A stretch of 64,000 nt of DNA, taken from CALWPV01 sp045632125 (GTDB taxonomy: Bacteria > Bacillota > Clostridia > Lachnospirales > Bianqueaceae). Positions 15,022 to 24,131 of this stretch are shown piece after piece. The DNA is taken from the NCBI GenBank assembly GCA_045632125.1, contig JAZQWC010000089.1, positions 1 through 64,000 of the forward strand, read 5' to 3'. The stretch's first letter is position 1. The number at the start of each line of letters is the position of its first letter. The notes under the pieces are model-generated. The model was not told the DNA's origin. It made no database searches and was given only the letters and a program-made list of their open reading frames with translations. Made by a program: the position numbers and the translations under genes.

Positions 15022-15064
15022 AATAAAACAGAAGCCGGATGCTCTATTAGAAAGCATCCGGCTT
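15022..15064 (-). terminator. Terminator of guaB
   Basis: AAGCCGGATGCT (15032-15043) pairs perfectly with AGCATCCGGCTT (15053-15064). Read leftward it is followed by a T-rich run. Confidence 0.88.
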
Positions 15065-15091
15065 ATTTATATTGTGAATTCTCACGTTGGC

Positions 15092-16597
15092 TTATTTAGG
15101 TTGTTCGCTGTTTTTCAAGGTTACATCGTGGTAGCCACCTTCTACGATACTGGTAGCAGATACCAAAGTGATCTTAGCCTTTTCCTGCAGCTCAGGAATG
15201 GTCAGAGCGCCACAGTTACACATGGTGTGTTTAACTTTGCTTAGAGACAGGTTCAAGTTGTCTTTCAGGCTGCCTGCATAGGGAACGTAGGAGTCAACAC
15301 CTTCTTCGAAGGCCATCTTCTTGGAGCCGCCCAAATCATAACGCTGCCAGTTACGAGCACGGGCAGAACCTTCACCCCAGTATTCCTTCATGTAGGTACC
15401 ATTGATCATAACGCGATTGGTAGGGCTTTCGTCGAAACGAGCGAAGTAACGACCCAACATCATGAAGTCAGAACCCATAGCCAGAGCCAGAGTCATATGA
15501 TAGTCATGAACGATACCACCATCGGAACAGATCGGAACGTAGATGCCGGTTTCTTTGAAGTATTCATCACGGGCTGCAGCAACTTCGATAACAGCACTAG
15601 CCTGTCCGCGACCGATACCCTTCTGCTCACGGGTGATACAGATGGAACCGCCGCCGATACCTACTTTGATGAAGTCTGCGCCAGCTTCAGCCAGGAAACG
15701 GAAACCTTCACGGTCTACTACGTTACCGGCACCAACTTTTACGCTGTCACCATATTTGGAACGAACGAAGTCAAGAGTCAGTTTCTGCCACTCGGAGAAA
15801 CCTTCGGAAGAGTCGATACACAGAACGTCTGCACCGGCTTCAACCAGAGCAGGAATACGCTCTGCATAGTCACGGGTGTTGATACCTGCACCAACGATGT
15901 AACGTTTCTGAGCATCCAGCATTTCGTTGGGATTCTCTTTGTGAGTGGAGTAGTCCTTACGGAATACGAAGTATTTCAGATTCTGATTCTCGTCGATGAT
16001 AGGAAGAGAATTCAGTTTGTGATCCCAAATAATATCGTTGGCAACCTTCAAAGTGGTACCTTCGGGAGCGCAAACCAAAGATGCAAAGGGAGTCATAAAC
16101 TCGCTAACCTTAGTATCCAGCTCCATGCGGCTTACACGATAGTCACGGCCGGTAACGATACCCAGCAGCTTACCGTTAGGAGTTCCGTCTGCGGTTACAG
16201 CCAAGGTGTTATGACCATTACGCTCAACGATCTCCAGAACATCGGCCAGAGTATTATCAGGAGTTACATTGGAATCGCTGATAACAAAACCAGCTTTGTA
16301 ATTTTTAACACGAGCAACCATAGCAGCTTCATCTTCGATGGATTGAGAACCATAGATGAAGGAAACGCCGCCTTCGGTGGCCAGGGCAATTGCCATTTTC
16401 TCGCCGGAAACGGACTGCATAATAGCAGAAACCATAGGAATATTCAAGCTCAACGGGCACTCTTCCTGACCCTTACGGTATTTAACCAGGGGGGTCTTCA
16501 AGCTAACATTAGTAGGAACACATTCTGCAGAAGAGTAACCGGGTACGAGCAAATATTCGCTGAACGTACGAGAAGGTTCGGGGAAATAATAAGCCAT
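15092..16597 (-). CDS. guaB: IMP dehydrogenase
   Basis: 501 residues; oxidises IMP to XMP, the committed step of GMP synthesis. The TIM barrel carries the active-site loop GGGSICITRE with nucleophilic Cys at about residue 317 and the flap-type region REQKGIGRGQ. A CBS pair (about 100-220) is inserted in the barrel. The C-terminus contains a CNCGA motif, seen in a subgroup of clostridial IMPDHs close to the eukaryotic-like/GMP reductase-like branch. AGGAG precedes the ATG. No purine riboswitch is present in the short leader. Confidence 0.95.
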   Translation of the reverse strand: MAYYFPEPSRTFSEYLLVPGYSSAECVPTNVSLKTPLVKYRKGQEECPLSLNIPMVSAIMQSVSGEKMAIALATEGGVSFIYGSQSIEDEAAMVARVKNYKAGFVISDSNVTPDNTLADVLEIVERNGHNTLAVTADGTPNGKLLGIVTGRDYRVSRMELDTKVSEFMTPFASLVCAPEGTTLKVANDIIWDHKLNSLPIIDENQNLKYFVFRKDYSTHKENPNEMLDAQKRYIVGAGINTRDYAERIPALVEAGADVLCIDSSEGFSEWQKLTLDFVRSKYGDSVKVGAGNVVDREGFRFLAEAGADFIKVGIGGGSICITREQKGIGRGQASAVIEVAAARDEYFKETGIYVPICSDGGIVHDYHMTLALAMGSDFMMLGRYFARFDESPTNRVMINGTYMKEYWGEGSARARNWQRYDLGGSKKMAFEEGVDSYVPYAGSLKDNLNLSLSKVKHTMCNCGALTIPELQEKAKITLVSATSIVEGGYHDVTLKNSEQPK

Positions 16598-16635
16598 TGT
16601 GAGAATCTCCTTTTCGTTTAAATGTGATTTTATGT

Positions 16636-16664
16636 ATTATATCAAGCCATTTCCCGTTGGTCAA
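16636..16664 (-). promoter_or_regulatory. Sigma-A promoter of guaB
   Basis: Minus strand: TTGACC (16659-16664), 17 bp, TATAAT (16636-16641); leader of about 35 bases. Confidence 0.85.
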
Positions 16665-16929
16665 GCCCTGTTTTGTGACAAACCGAAAGTCAAAAAAAGA
16701 AGAAACATAAGCGATTTGCATAAAAAATGCAACTCGAAAGAAGAAGGTGGGTGAAATAGTGGATTAAAATAGAAATTTGTGCAATATGAAAAGGAGATTG
16801 TTCTTGCTACGAGGAGATGCGTCACTTTATCACTACAAACAATTTGAATGAAAATGTGATAAATAAAGGGATACAGCGATTGCGATAAAAAACATAAACT
16901 TTTTTTATTTACAAAAATAGACTTTTAAC

Positions 16930-17171
16930 CTAGGAATGCCCATAATGAGATGCACCAACAGGAATGTTGGAAAACGAATTCAAGATTCGCTTTGTTTTCT
17001 GTGATTTGGCATAGTTGTATGTTCGATCAGTTTAGATCGAATATGAGGCGAGATCATGATATTAGATGTGAAACATCAGAACTCCAACGGTTTATAGCCG
17101 GGACGCCTTCTTCATGGATCTCTTTTTCATTTTGATACCACTGTGCATTTTCGCGTCCCGGTTTTTATTTT
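16930..17171 (+). promoter_or_regulatory. Structured leader of the Tad locus
   Basis: The gap between guaB and tadZ is 623 bp and has no convincing gene. Its right part contains several perfect hairpins: CCAACA-GGAA-TGTTGG (16955-16970), CGAAT / ATTCG (16975-16989), TTCGATC / GATCGAA (17022-17041), GATGT / ACATC, and finally the terminator-like stem at 17098-17171. This spacing of helices before an intrinsic terminator resembles a riboswitch or attenuator leader. It matched none of the riboswitch consensus motifs that I could recall, including c-di-GMP class I and II. A weak promoter-like TTTACA (16909) lies upstream. The left part (16665-16900) is AT-rich and shows nothing else. Confidence 0.45.
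17098..17171 (+). terminator. Intrinsic terminator/attenuator ahead of tadZ
   Basis: CCGGGACGC (17098-17106) pairs perfectly with GCGTCCCGG (17153-17161), followed by TTTTTATTTT. It lies 50 bases before the tadZ start, and no gene ends here on the plus strand, so it most likely controls the Tad operon. Confidence 0.7.
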
Positions 17172-17220
17172 AGTTTACAAGTTAATTGTCAGGAGAAGAT
17201 AACAAGGAGGAAAGTGAAGT

Positions 17221-18195
17221 ATGGATCGATTCCAAGTTTTGGTAGATTTAAAAGATAGAAGATATGCAAAAAGATTGATTGAGTTTCTTACAAGGCGATA
17301 TGGAGAGCAAATGCAAGTAGAAGAATTGAATCGTAGTCAGCCGCAGTCATATGCGTCTGCGATTCTGTTGACAGATCAAGACGATCGGCCAAAGCAGTAT
17401 GCGCAGGTGATATGGGTCTCGGCAGAAGCGGGGTTAAATCCCTATCAGTCGGGGCACAAAATCGCCGGAGAAATTATGAAGCAAAAAGAAAACTGGCATT
17501 TGAATGAAGATGTGCTGGAGTTTAATGCAAAGAAGGGAGAATGGGTCAGTGTATATTCTCCAATTGGAGGGATAGGGACTAGTACGTTAGCGATGGGGTT
17601 GGCGGATGTGCTTGCTAAGGAGAAAAAGGTACTTTTTTTATCATTAGAAGGAGCATCAGCTTGGAGCCTGTTTTTTCGATATCCTCTTGGGTATAATTTG
17701 TCAGATTTCTTTTATTGTTTTCTGTTGAGTGGACCTGGGGAATGGGATAAGCAGATCAAAGAGATGATGTATCAACAAAAAAACGGAGTTTATTTTTTGT
17801 CACCATGTCAATATCCGGATGATCTTTTAGAATTACGAGATAGCGAAGTGATAGGTTGGATGGATTTATTAAAGGGAAGCTTTGATTATGTTGTAGCGGA
17901 TTTGGGGTGTCAAATGCTGCGTCCTAACAGGATGATTTTGGAAAATAGCAGCAAACCCTGCTTTATTGTCGATCAGAAAGCAGAAGGTAGGGCTAAGTGG
18001 CAGAATTTCACACTTCGCCATGAAGCTCTTCCAAATCAGTGGATTTTTTATCGTCATGCGGATAAAAGCAAACAGGGCGAGATCTGTCTGCCGGAAGATA
18101 GCGAGATTTTTGAAGTGCAGGATGGAATTAAGCAATTTTCACAAGATAGTATTTATTATAGCTGTTTACAGAAAGTAGTGGAAGGGTGGATATGA
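17221..18195 (+). CDS. tadZ: TadZ/CpaE-like ATPase with degenerate P-loop
   Basis: 324 residues. An N-terminal receiver-like region (about 1-105) is followed by a MinD/ParA-type domain. The P-loop reads SPIGGIGTSTLA (about 113-124): the Walker Lys is replaced by Thr, as in many TadZ proteins that place the pilus machine without normal ATP turnover. FDYVVADLGCQML is the Walker B-like strand. It opens the Tad operon, and its stop overlaps the tadA start (ATGA). AAGGAGG precedes the ATG. Base composition is visibly richer in A and T than the flanking genes. Confidence 0.8.
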   Translation: MDRFQVLVDLKDRRYAKRLIEFLTRRYGEQMQVEELNRSQPQSYASAILLTDQDDRPKQYAQVIWVSAEAGLNPYQSGHKIAGEIMKQKENWHLNEDVLEFNAKKGEWVSVYSPIGGIGTSTLAMGLADVLAKEKKVLFLSLEGASAWSLFFRYPLGYNLSDFFYCFLLSGPGEWDKQIKEMMYQQKNGVYFLSPCQYPDDLLELRDSEVIGWMDLLKGSFDYVVADLGCQMLRPNRMILENSSKPCFIVDQKAEGRAKWQNFTLRHEALPNQWIFYRHADKSKQGEICLPEDSEIFEVQDGIKQFSQDSIYYSCLQKVVEGWI

Positions 18196-19385
18196 ATGAG
18201 CTGTTTGGAATATGTAAAGAGACGGTTAGAAAAAGAGTAAGGGAGGAAGGCGCATATACGGATGAAGCGGTAAAACAGATTATAGTGAAAGTAGTTTCCG
18301 ATGAACATAAAAAACATTGGATTTCGTTGAGTGACCGTATTTTTGTGAGTAAAAAAATATATTATGGTTTATGTGGATTAGATATATTGCAGCCTATTTT
18401 AGAAGATGAAGCGGTTACGGATGTGATGGTGAATGGTCCGGAGCATATTTACTATGAAAAAAATGGTCAAATGTATCGAAGTACTGAAAATTTTGAAGAT
18501 ACAAAAAGATTGGAGGATCTGATTCAGCAGATCGTTGGAAGTGTAAACAGGAGCGTAAACGAGTCGAATCCTATTGTAGATGCCAGACTTGCAGATGGTT
18601 CTCGTGTTCATGTAGTTCTGCCACCGGTGGCATTGAATGGACCTGTGCTGACCATCCGACGATTTCGCAAGAAACCGATTACGATCGAAGAATTGATCCA
18701 ATGGGGAACTCTGGATGAAACCACAGCTTCGTATTTGAAGAAGGCCGTGCGGGAAAAGAAAAATATATTTGTTTGTGGGGGCACTGCATCGGGAAAGACA
18801 ACTTTATTGAATGTACTTTCCAATTTTATTCCGGAAGAAGAACGCATTATTACAATTGAGGACGCAGCAGAACTGCGGCTGGCAAAGTTGGAAAATGTTG
18901 TTACTTTGGAAACACGTAATAAAAATGTGGAAGGAAAAGGGCAGATCAGCATGAGAGATCTGATTAAAGCCAGTTTGCGAATGAATCCGGATCGAATCAT
19001 TGTGGGAGAAGTACGCGGGGGTGAAGCCTTGGATATGCTGCAAGCCATGAATACCGGCCATGAAGGATCTTTATCTACCGGTCATGCGAATTCGTGCAAG
19101 GATATGTTGATGCGTATTGAAACAATGGTATTGATGGGAGCTGATATGCCGTTGGAGGCGATTCGACAACAAATAGCATCTGCAATTGATCTATTAGTAT
19201 ATGTTGAAAAAGGAAAAGGAGGTGGCCGAAAGGTATCGGAAATACGAAAGATCTTAGGTTATTTCAACAGAGAAGTGAAGACAAAAAGTGTAATGAGGCT
19301 TGAAAATGGACAAATCGTTTGGGAAGATGAAGCAGACAGCATCAACAGGCAAAATGAAATATACCAAGGTACAGCTAACTTTTAA
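18192..19385 (+). CDS. tadA: Tad pilus assembly ATPase TadA/CpaF
   Basis: 397 residues of the type II/IV secretion ATPase family, the motor for Flp pilus extension. Walker A is GGTASGKTTLL (about 196-206) and Walker B is RIIVGEVRGGE (about 268-278). The conserved MNTGHEGSLSTGHANS His box and the N-terminal VTDVMVNGPEHIYYE are CpaF hallmarks. The ATG at 18192 overlaps the tadZ stop and is preferred to a GTG two codons earlier. Confidence 0.95.
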   Translation: MNELFGICKETVRKRVREEGAYTDEAVKQIIVKVVSDEHKKHWISLSDRIFVSKKIYYGLCGLDILQPILEDEAVTDVMVNGPEHIYYEKNGQMYRSTENFEDTKRLEDLIQQIVGSVNRSVNESNPIVDARLADGSRVHVVLPPVALNGPVLTIRRFRKKPITIEELIQWGTLDETTASYLKKAVREKKNIFVCGGTASGKTTLLNVLSNFIPEEERIITIEDAAELRLAKLENVVTLETRNKNVEGKGQISMRDLIKASLRMNPDRIIVGEVRGGEALDMLQAMNTGHEGSLSTGHANSCKDMLMRIETMVLMGADMPLEAIRQQIASAIDLLVYVEKGKGGGRKVSEIRKILGYFNREVKTKSVMRLENGQIVWEDEADSINRQNEIYQGTANF

Positions 19386-20088
19386 ACAGTACCTGATGTG
19401 GGGAGCAATGGGCATGTTTGGAGCTATGTGTATGATCATGATTTTTTACAGAAGTATGCTGATCATTACGATGGCGGGAATCGCAGGCTGCTGTATATTA
19501 CCACAAATGAGGAAAAAGTATTTAGTTCAAAAAAGACAACAACAGTTGAGTATTGAATTTAAAGATGCGCTATACAGTTTGGTTGTATCGCTGCGAGCTG
19601 GTCGATCGGTAGAGGGGGCTTTTGAGGCATCGCTAGAGGATTTGGATCCAATTATGACTCCCTTGATTTATCAAGAATGGAATGAGTTAGTAAAACAGTT
19701 AGCGGTGGGATTTACAATAGAAGAGGGATTGGAAGATTTGGGGCGGCGCAGCGGCATAGAGGAAATAGAGAGTTTTGGAAGGATGATCGCAATTTGTAAG
19801 AGATCGGAGGGCGATGTGGCTCGGGTTATGGAAAATACAATTCAGCTGTTACAGGAACGAATGGAAATTCAAACGGAGCTGAGACTTTTGCTGACTAAGA
19901 AAAAAACGGAACAAAAGATACTGAATATAATGCCTTTTGCGGTAATTGGCTTGTTGCTCATGATGTCGCCTGATTATCTATCACCGTTATATGATAGCAT
20001 TCAGGGACAGATTATTATGACGGTATGTGTGGCATTAACGATTATGAGTTATTTGTTATCAAAAAAGATCGCAGATATTGCTTTATAG
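19306..20088 (+). CDS. tadB: TadB-like inner-membrane platform protein
   Basis: About 260 residues with two N-terminal membrane helices, a cytoplasmic GspF-type domain (LYSLVVSLRAGRSVEGAFEA, then RSGIEEIESFGRMIAICKRS) and two C-terminal helices. TadB pairs with TadC as the platform pulled by TadA. The start is uncertain: ATG at 19306 follows GAGG by 7 bases but overlaps tadA by 80 bp; ATG at 19354 would give a shorter protein with a weaker ribosome binding site. Confidence 0.85.
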   Translation: MDKSFGKMKQTASTGKMKYTKVQLTFKQYLMWGAMGMFGAMCMIMIFYRSMLIITMAGIAGCCILPQMRKKYLVQKRQQQLSIEFKDALYSLVVSLRAGRSVEGAFEASLEDLDPIMTPLIYQEWNELVKQLAVGFTIEEGLEDLGRRSGIEEIESFGRMIAICKRSEGDVARVMENTIQLLQERMEIQTELRLLLTKKKTEQKILNIMPFAVIGLLLMMSPDYLSPLYDSIQGQIIMTVCVALTIMSYLLSKKIADIAL

Positions 20089-20099
20089 GGGGAAATTAG

Positions 20100-21539
20100 G
20101 TGGTTTGGATCAGTATTGGAATAGAGCTGATCATAATAGGATTGGTTTTATCAGGCTACTTCAAGGAGAAGGAAAAGGGCCACTTTATAGGGAATCAAAA
20201 AAGTAGTTTGTTGAGGATAGCAGGAAAACAGATCGTGTCGATTCTGCCATATTCGGGAAGAAGACAAGAGAAGAATCAAATGTATCAGGTGGTATGCAAG
20301 TTGGAAGGAGAGAAAGGAGGAGAAGAAGCCTTTTTAGAATATCGACAAAAAAGATGGGGATTGATTTTGGGGGTTCTTTTACTCATAAATACGATTTGGC
20401 TGCTGCAATATATTCAACCTGTGGAAGAAAAAAAGGTGATTGCAAGTCGGCAGGATAGACCGGAGTATGGGCAGGGTGACCGGACGCAGCAGGTAATGGT
20501 GATTTTGGAAGGAGAAGAAAAAGCGGAAGGAACACTTTCATTGGAAATTCCGGAAAAATCCATACCACGACAACAAGCAAAACAAAGGGTAAAAGATGGA
20601 TTGAAATATATCAAGGAAAATTTGGATGGGCAGACAATTCGAGGGGATATAAATTTGCCGGCTGAATGGAATGAAGTAGCATTTTTTTATGAAAGTTTAT
20701 CACCACAACTATTGACTAGTAGTGGTAAGTGGTTGGGAGAAATTCGCGAAAAATCATATTGTATCAAAATGAATGTTACAGCTGTGATGGGGGAAGAAAT
20801 TCAAGTAGAAACATTGACTTTTTTTACAGCAGCTTTTGGGGATCTGAATGCCAAGGAACGACTGGCGTTGATTATGGAAGATGTGGAAGAGGGGCAATAT
20901 TTAACGGCTAATGAATTGATCTTACCCGATACAGCTCAAACAGGTGAAAAATTGACATGGATCGAAGATAAAAAATCAGGAAAAGAAATAGTGGTTTTAA
21001 TTGGAGTGATGTTCTTGTTTTTGGTACTCTGGCATCAAGATCAGGAGTACAAACAAAAGTTAAAGAAGAGAGAACAACAAACAAGACAATCTTATCCGGA
21101 GTTTATGAACGAATTGGTTATTTTGGTGGGAGCCGGACTGAGTTTAACGGCAGCCTGGTATAGGATAGGACAAGACTATCAGAAAAAACGAAAAGTAGGA
21201 GGCGATGTGAATCCACTATATGAGGAGATATACAGGGAAAGCTGTGAAATGGAGGCGGGTGTATCAATGCGAGAAATACTGGAGGAATTTGCAGGACGGG
21301 TGCGATTTAAAGAAGCCAGACGATTTGCAGTGTTATTGACACAAAACCTGCGAAGAGGAGATGCATTTCTTGTTTCAAGATTAAAAGAATTGAATCAGGA
21401 GGCTTGGGAGTTAAGGAAAAAACAAGTCCGAGAAAAAACAGAGGAAGCGGATACGAAACTTTTGCTGCCGCTTATGCTTATGTTGGTAGTAATCTTAATC
21501 ATTGTTTTATCACCGGCCATAATTAGCATGCAGGTGTGA
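20100..21539 (+). CDS. tadC: TadC-like platform protein with a large inserted domain
   Basis: 479 residues, far longer than usual TadC (about 300). A first helix (2-20) and second helix (about 88-105) bracket a short loop. A region of about 190 residues follows (106-297) with no helices, predicted to lie outside the membrane. Then come a third helix (about 298-316), a GspF-type cytoplasmic domain with YPEFMNELVILVGAGLSLTA, and a C-terminal helix. It starts with GTG after GGGGGA, 11 bases past the tadB stop. The inserted domain contains IPRQQAKQRVKDGLKYIKEN; I do not recognise it. Confidence 0.75.
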   Translation: MVWISIGIELIIIGLVLSGYFKEKEKGHFIGNQKSSLLRIAGKQIVSILPYSGRRQEKNQMYQVVCKLEGEKGGEEAFLEYRQKRWGLILGVLLLINTIWLLQYIQPVEEKKVIASRQDRPEYGQGDRTQQVMVILEGEEKAEGTLSLEIPEKSIPRQQAKQRVKDGLKYIKENLDGQTIRGDINLPAEWNEVAFFYESLSPQLLTSSGKWLGEIREKSYCIKMNVTAVMGEEIQVETLTFFTAAFGDLNAKERLALIMEDVEEGQYLTANELILPDTAQTGEKLTWIEDKKSGKEIVVLIGVMFLFLVLWHQDQEYKQKLKKREQQTRQSYPEFMNELVILVGAGLSLTAAWYRIGQDYQKKRKVGGDVNPLYEEIYRESCEMEAGVSMREILEEFAGRVRFKEARRFAVLLTQNLRRGDAFLVSRLKELNQEAWELRKKQVREKTEEADTKLLLPLMLMLVVILIIVLSPAIISMQV

Positions 21540-21570
21540 AGAATAAATATATAATGCGAAGGAGTACAGT

Positions 21571-21840
21571 ATGAAACAAAATCATAAGATTCATGTGAAA
21601 AGGAAATTCGGAAACTTAGGAAACATGAGCAGAGTCTGGATCGGGAAAGTAATGCTCCGAGGCAGAGAAGCAGTTACAAATGAAGATGGAATGGGTACGA
21701 TTGAACTTGTACTTTTGATTTGTGTGCTGATTGCGTTGGCCCTAATGTTTAAAGATACCATAGTGGAGTTTGTTGAAGAAATTCTAGAGAATATTTCTTC
21801 ACAGGAAACCGTGTTTGATCCTGGAGCAATTGCAAAATGA
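21571..21840 (+). CDS. flp: Flp1-like major pilin
   Basis: 89 residues. A long basic leader is followed by the pilin signature EDGMG-TIELVLLICVLIALA: prepilin peptidase should cut after the Gly, leaving a Glu near position +3 or so of the mature helix as in Flp1-type pilins. The mature protein is about 48 residues. AAGGAG precedes the ATG. Its stop overlaps the tadE start (ATGA). Confidence 0.85.
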   Translation: MKQNHKIHVKRKFGNLGNMSRVWIGKVMLRGREAVTNEDGMGTIELVLLICVLIALALMFKDTIVEFVEEILENISSQETVFDPGAIAK

Positions 21841-22280
21841 AGGGGAGTTTCACCGTGGAACTTTCTCTGGTTTTGCCTGTTATATTGATGATACTTGTCG
21901 CATTGATGCAAATGGGGTTGTACTTTACATATCGGATTTATACGGTATGCGTGGTCAATCAAAGTCTCTCAGTGTATAGCAGAGCCAGACAGGAGAAAAA
22001 CACGATGCAAGGAGCAACGCTGTTGGCAGAAGAATATTTGTATGATACGCTTAGTATACTGCCGGTTGAAATACAAGATTATTGGTGCGAAGCAGAAGGG
22101 GGATGGTTGGAAGAAGATTGTACTGTAGGAGTGACGATACAATTTTCGTTCATGTTTGATATGAAATGGTCCAGTGTGGGAAAAAACTGTGTTACGAATC
22201 CAGTCTCTTTTCGGAATCGCCTAGATTTTATCTGGGAAAAAGGAAGTCAGTATCTGAAGCGGTTTCAAGATGAATCATAA
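21837..22280 (+). CDS. tadE: TadE-like pseudopilin
   Basis: 147 residues starting MKGSFTVELSLVLPVILMIL, the TadE leader, with cleavage expected before the Phe-Thr-Val-Glu helix. The exposed part has two Cys (WCEAEGGWLEEDC) that may form a disulfide. It probably joins the pilus base or tip. It overlaps flp by four bases. Confidence 0.85.
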   Translation: MKGSFTVELSLVLPVILMILVALMQMGLYFTYRIYTVCVVNQSLSVYSRARQEKNTMQGATLLAEEYLYDTLSILPVEIQDYWCEAEGGWLEEDCTVGVTIQFSFMFDMKWSSVGKNCVTNPVSFRNRLDFIWEKGSQYLKRFQDES

Positions 22281-22295
22281 AATGGAGAAAACTTT

Positions 22296-24131
22296 GTGAG
22301 AAAGACATGTTCAGGTGGAATAACAGTATTTTTGTCAGTTGTTTTTCCTTTTGCTTTACTATTTTTTGTTTGTTTATTCTGGTATGGCAGGCAAAGTGCA
22401 ATGAAAAATTCAATCCGTAATGATGTGGATGCAGCCGGTTTTTCAGTGTTAGCGGAATATGAAAAAGATTGGGTGAATGAGTATGGTTTGTATGTAATTC
22501 CTCAAAACCAAATTGAAAGTGATATGAAATTTTATATGGAAATCAATTCTGCACACAGTTGGGGGGATTATCAAATCGATGAACTGACCATAACACAAAC
22601 AAAAAGCCTACAGGATCCAGCGGAGTTACAGGAGCAAATCATGATGTTTATGAATGAAAGAGGATGGCTTGAACTAATAGAAGAAATCGGATCTTTAGTT
22701 TTGCAAATTAAGGACTTGGACCAGCAGGTGGACGAAGAGATAAACTGGAAAGAATCGGATGAACTCTTGTTGATTCAAGAATTATATGGAGAACTGGTCA
22801 CATTGTTTGAAGGAATTCGAAACGATGGAAAGCGTGAGCCGTATAGTATCAACCTTCTTTTGGATGATGAACCGACTTTAGAAGAGGTGAAGAAGGTATT
22901 AGATGAAGGAAAATTGACTAGTGAACAAGTAGGCGTTTTGGAACAGGCTTATGATGAACTGGATCAGGTGGCCATTTTATGTGGAGAGGCCATTATGATC
23001 AGCGAAGAATTGGAAAAAGCTATCGATGAATTAGAAACAAATGAGGAGCTCCCTGTTACAACTGGACAGCTGCAGGATTATAGGCTTATTTTACATGAAA
23101 ATCAAGCGTTGTGTGAGGAAGCTTCGAAAGCAATTTATAATTGGGTAGCAGTATTAGAGGAAGAAGAGAAGCCGGAAGAGATTCGTGAAAGAGCCATCTT
23201 ATGTACGCAAGCTTTACAGGAGTATGATCGCAGTATTCAACTTCCTTATGAGTACAGGGAAAGTGATGATAGTTGGGATTTTTCATCGATTCTTTCTTCA
23301 TTAAAAGGATATCCTTTTGATATAGGGGATATTGCGCCGGATGAGGAGTTAGATCTGCAATTGCAGGAAACTGAAAGCGAAGAGGAGTTGGATTTGGATT
23401 CGATCGAGATCAGTGAATCCTTTGAGGATCAATTTTTGATAACGGAATATGTGCTGGGAATGTATCAAAACTTCAGAGAGGCGGCAGCAGCTACGAATGG
23501 TGAAGTATCGCAAAATTTAAGAGGAGATGAAAAGAAAAGTCGCTTTTTTAATAATGAAATAGAGTATTTGTTGATTGGAAAGTCCAATGAATACAAAAAT
23601 GTAAATGGTACCAAAAACTATATCATTGCACTGCGTTGTGTTTTGAATATGGTTCACCTTTTAGCAGATAGTGAAAAGAGAGCAGAAATTGAAGTACTGG
23701 CAAGTGCAATTGGCGGTATTTTGCTTCCAGGCATAGGAAATGGCATTTTTTTTGGTATTATCCTGACAATATGGAGTTGGGGTGAAGCCATAGTAGATTA
23801 TCAAGTGTTAGTAGAAGGAGGCGAAGTGCCTTTGTTAAAAACAAAGGAGAGCTGGAGAACTGATATCGCTTCTATCCTATCATTAAATGTACCGGATGCT
23901 GAAGAAAAACCGGGAAGTGGGATGGATTATGAGCAATATTTGCGTTTGATGTTATATACGGTAGATCAGGAAAAACTGCTGACAAGAATACAGAATTTAT
24001 TGTATTTGAATCATCAAAGTGAAAGTTTAGCGGAAGCGGTTACACATTTTGTAGTGGAAGGTATAGCATCGGATGGAATGACAGAGTTTTCTTTTTCGGG
24101 AGAATATGAATATGGCTCTTATGACGAATAG
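22296..24131 (+). CDS. DUF5702-like (TadG-like) Tad locus protein
   Basis: 611 residues. An N-terminal helix in the family context GGITVFLSVVFPFALLFF is followed by a long, strongly acidic extracytoplasmic region with predicted coiled coils (many E, D, L; about 100-400) and a hydrophobic patch near 470-495 (IGGILLPGIGNGIFFGIILT). DUF5702 proteins occupy the TadG position in clostridial Tad loci; their role is not established. It starts with GTG, GGAG lying 8 bases upstream. The stop overlaps the next gene. Confidence 0.8.
   Translation: MRKTCSGGITVFLSVVFPFALLFFVCLFWYGRQSAMKNSIRNDVDAAGFSVLAEYEKDWVNEYGLYVIPQNQIESDMKFYMEINSAHSWGDYQIDELTITQTKSLQDPAELQEQIMMFMNERGWLELIEEIGSLVLQIKDLDQQVDEEINWKESDELLLIQELYGELVTLFEGIRNDGKREPYSINLLLDDEPTLEEVKKVLDEGKLTSEQVGVLEQAYDELDQVAILCGEAIMISEELEKAIDELETNEELPVTTGQLQDYRLILHENQALCEEASKAIYNWVAVLEEEEKPEEIRERAILCTQALQEYDRSIQLPYEYRESDDSWDFSSILSSLKGYPFDIGDIAPDEELDLQLQETESEEELDLDSIEISESFEDQFLITEYVLGMYQNFREAAAATNGEVSQNLRGDEKKSRFFNNEIEYLLIGKSNEYKNVNGTKNYIIALRCVLNMVHLLADSEKRAEIEVLASAIGGILLPGIGNGIFFGIILTIWSWGEAIVDYQVLVEGGEVPLLKTKESWRTDIASILSLNVPDAEEKPGSGMDYEQYLRLMLYTVDQEKLLTRIQNLLYLNHQSESLAEAVTHFVVEGIASDGMTEFSFSGEYEYGSYDE

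Noticed and set aside
15497..16621. Long rightward open frame opposite guaB
   Set aside because: Shadow of strongly biased guaB codons; low-complexity and without family resemblance.
16950..17135. 61-codon open frame in the Tad leader
   Set aside because: No ribosome binding site, spans several perfect hairpins, and composition is not protein-like.
16930..17171. c-di-GMP riboswitch for the Tad locus
   Set aside because: Neither the class I (GGACGCAAAGC, GGTTACC) nor the class II core could be found by eye; kept only as an unnamed structured leader.
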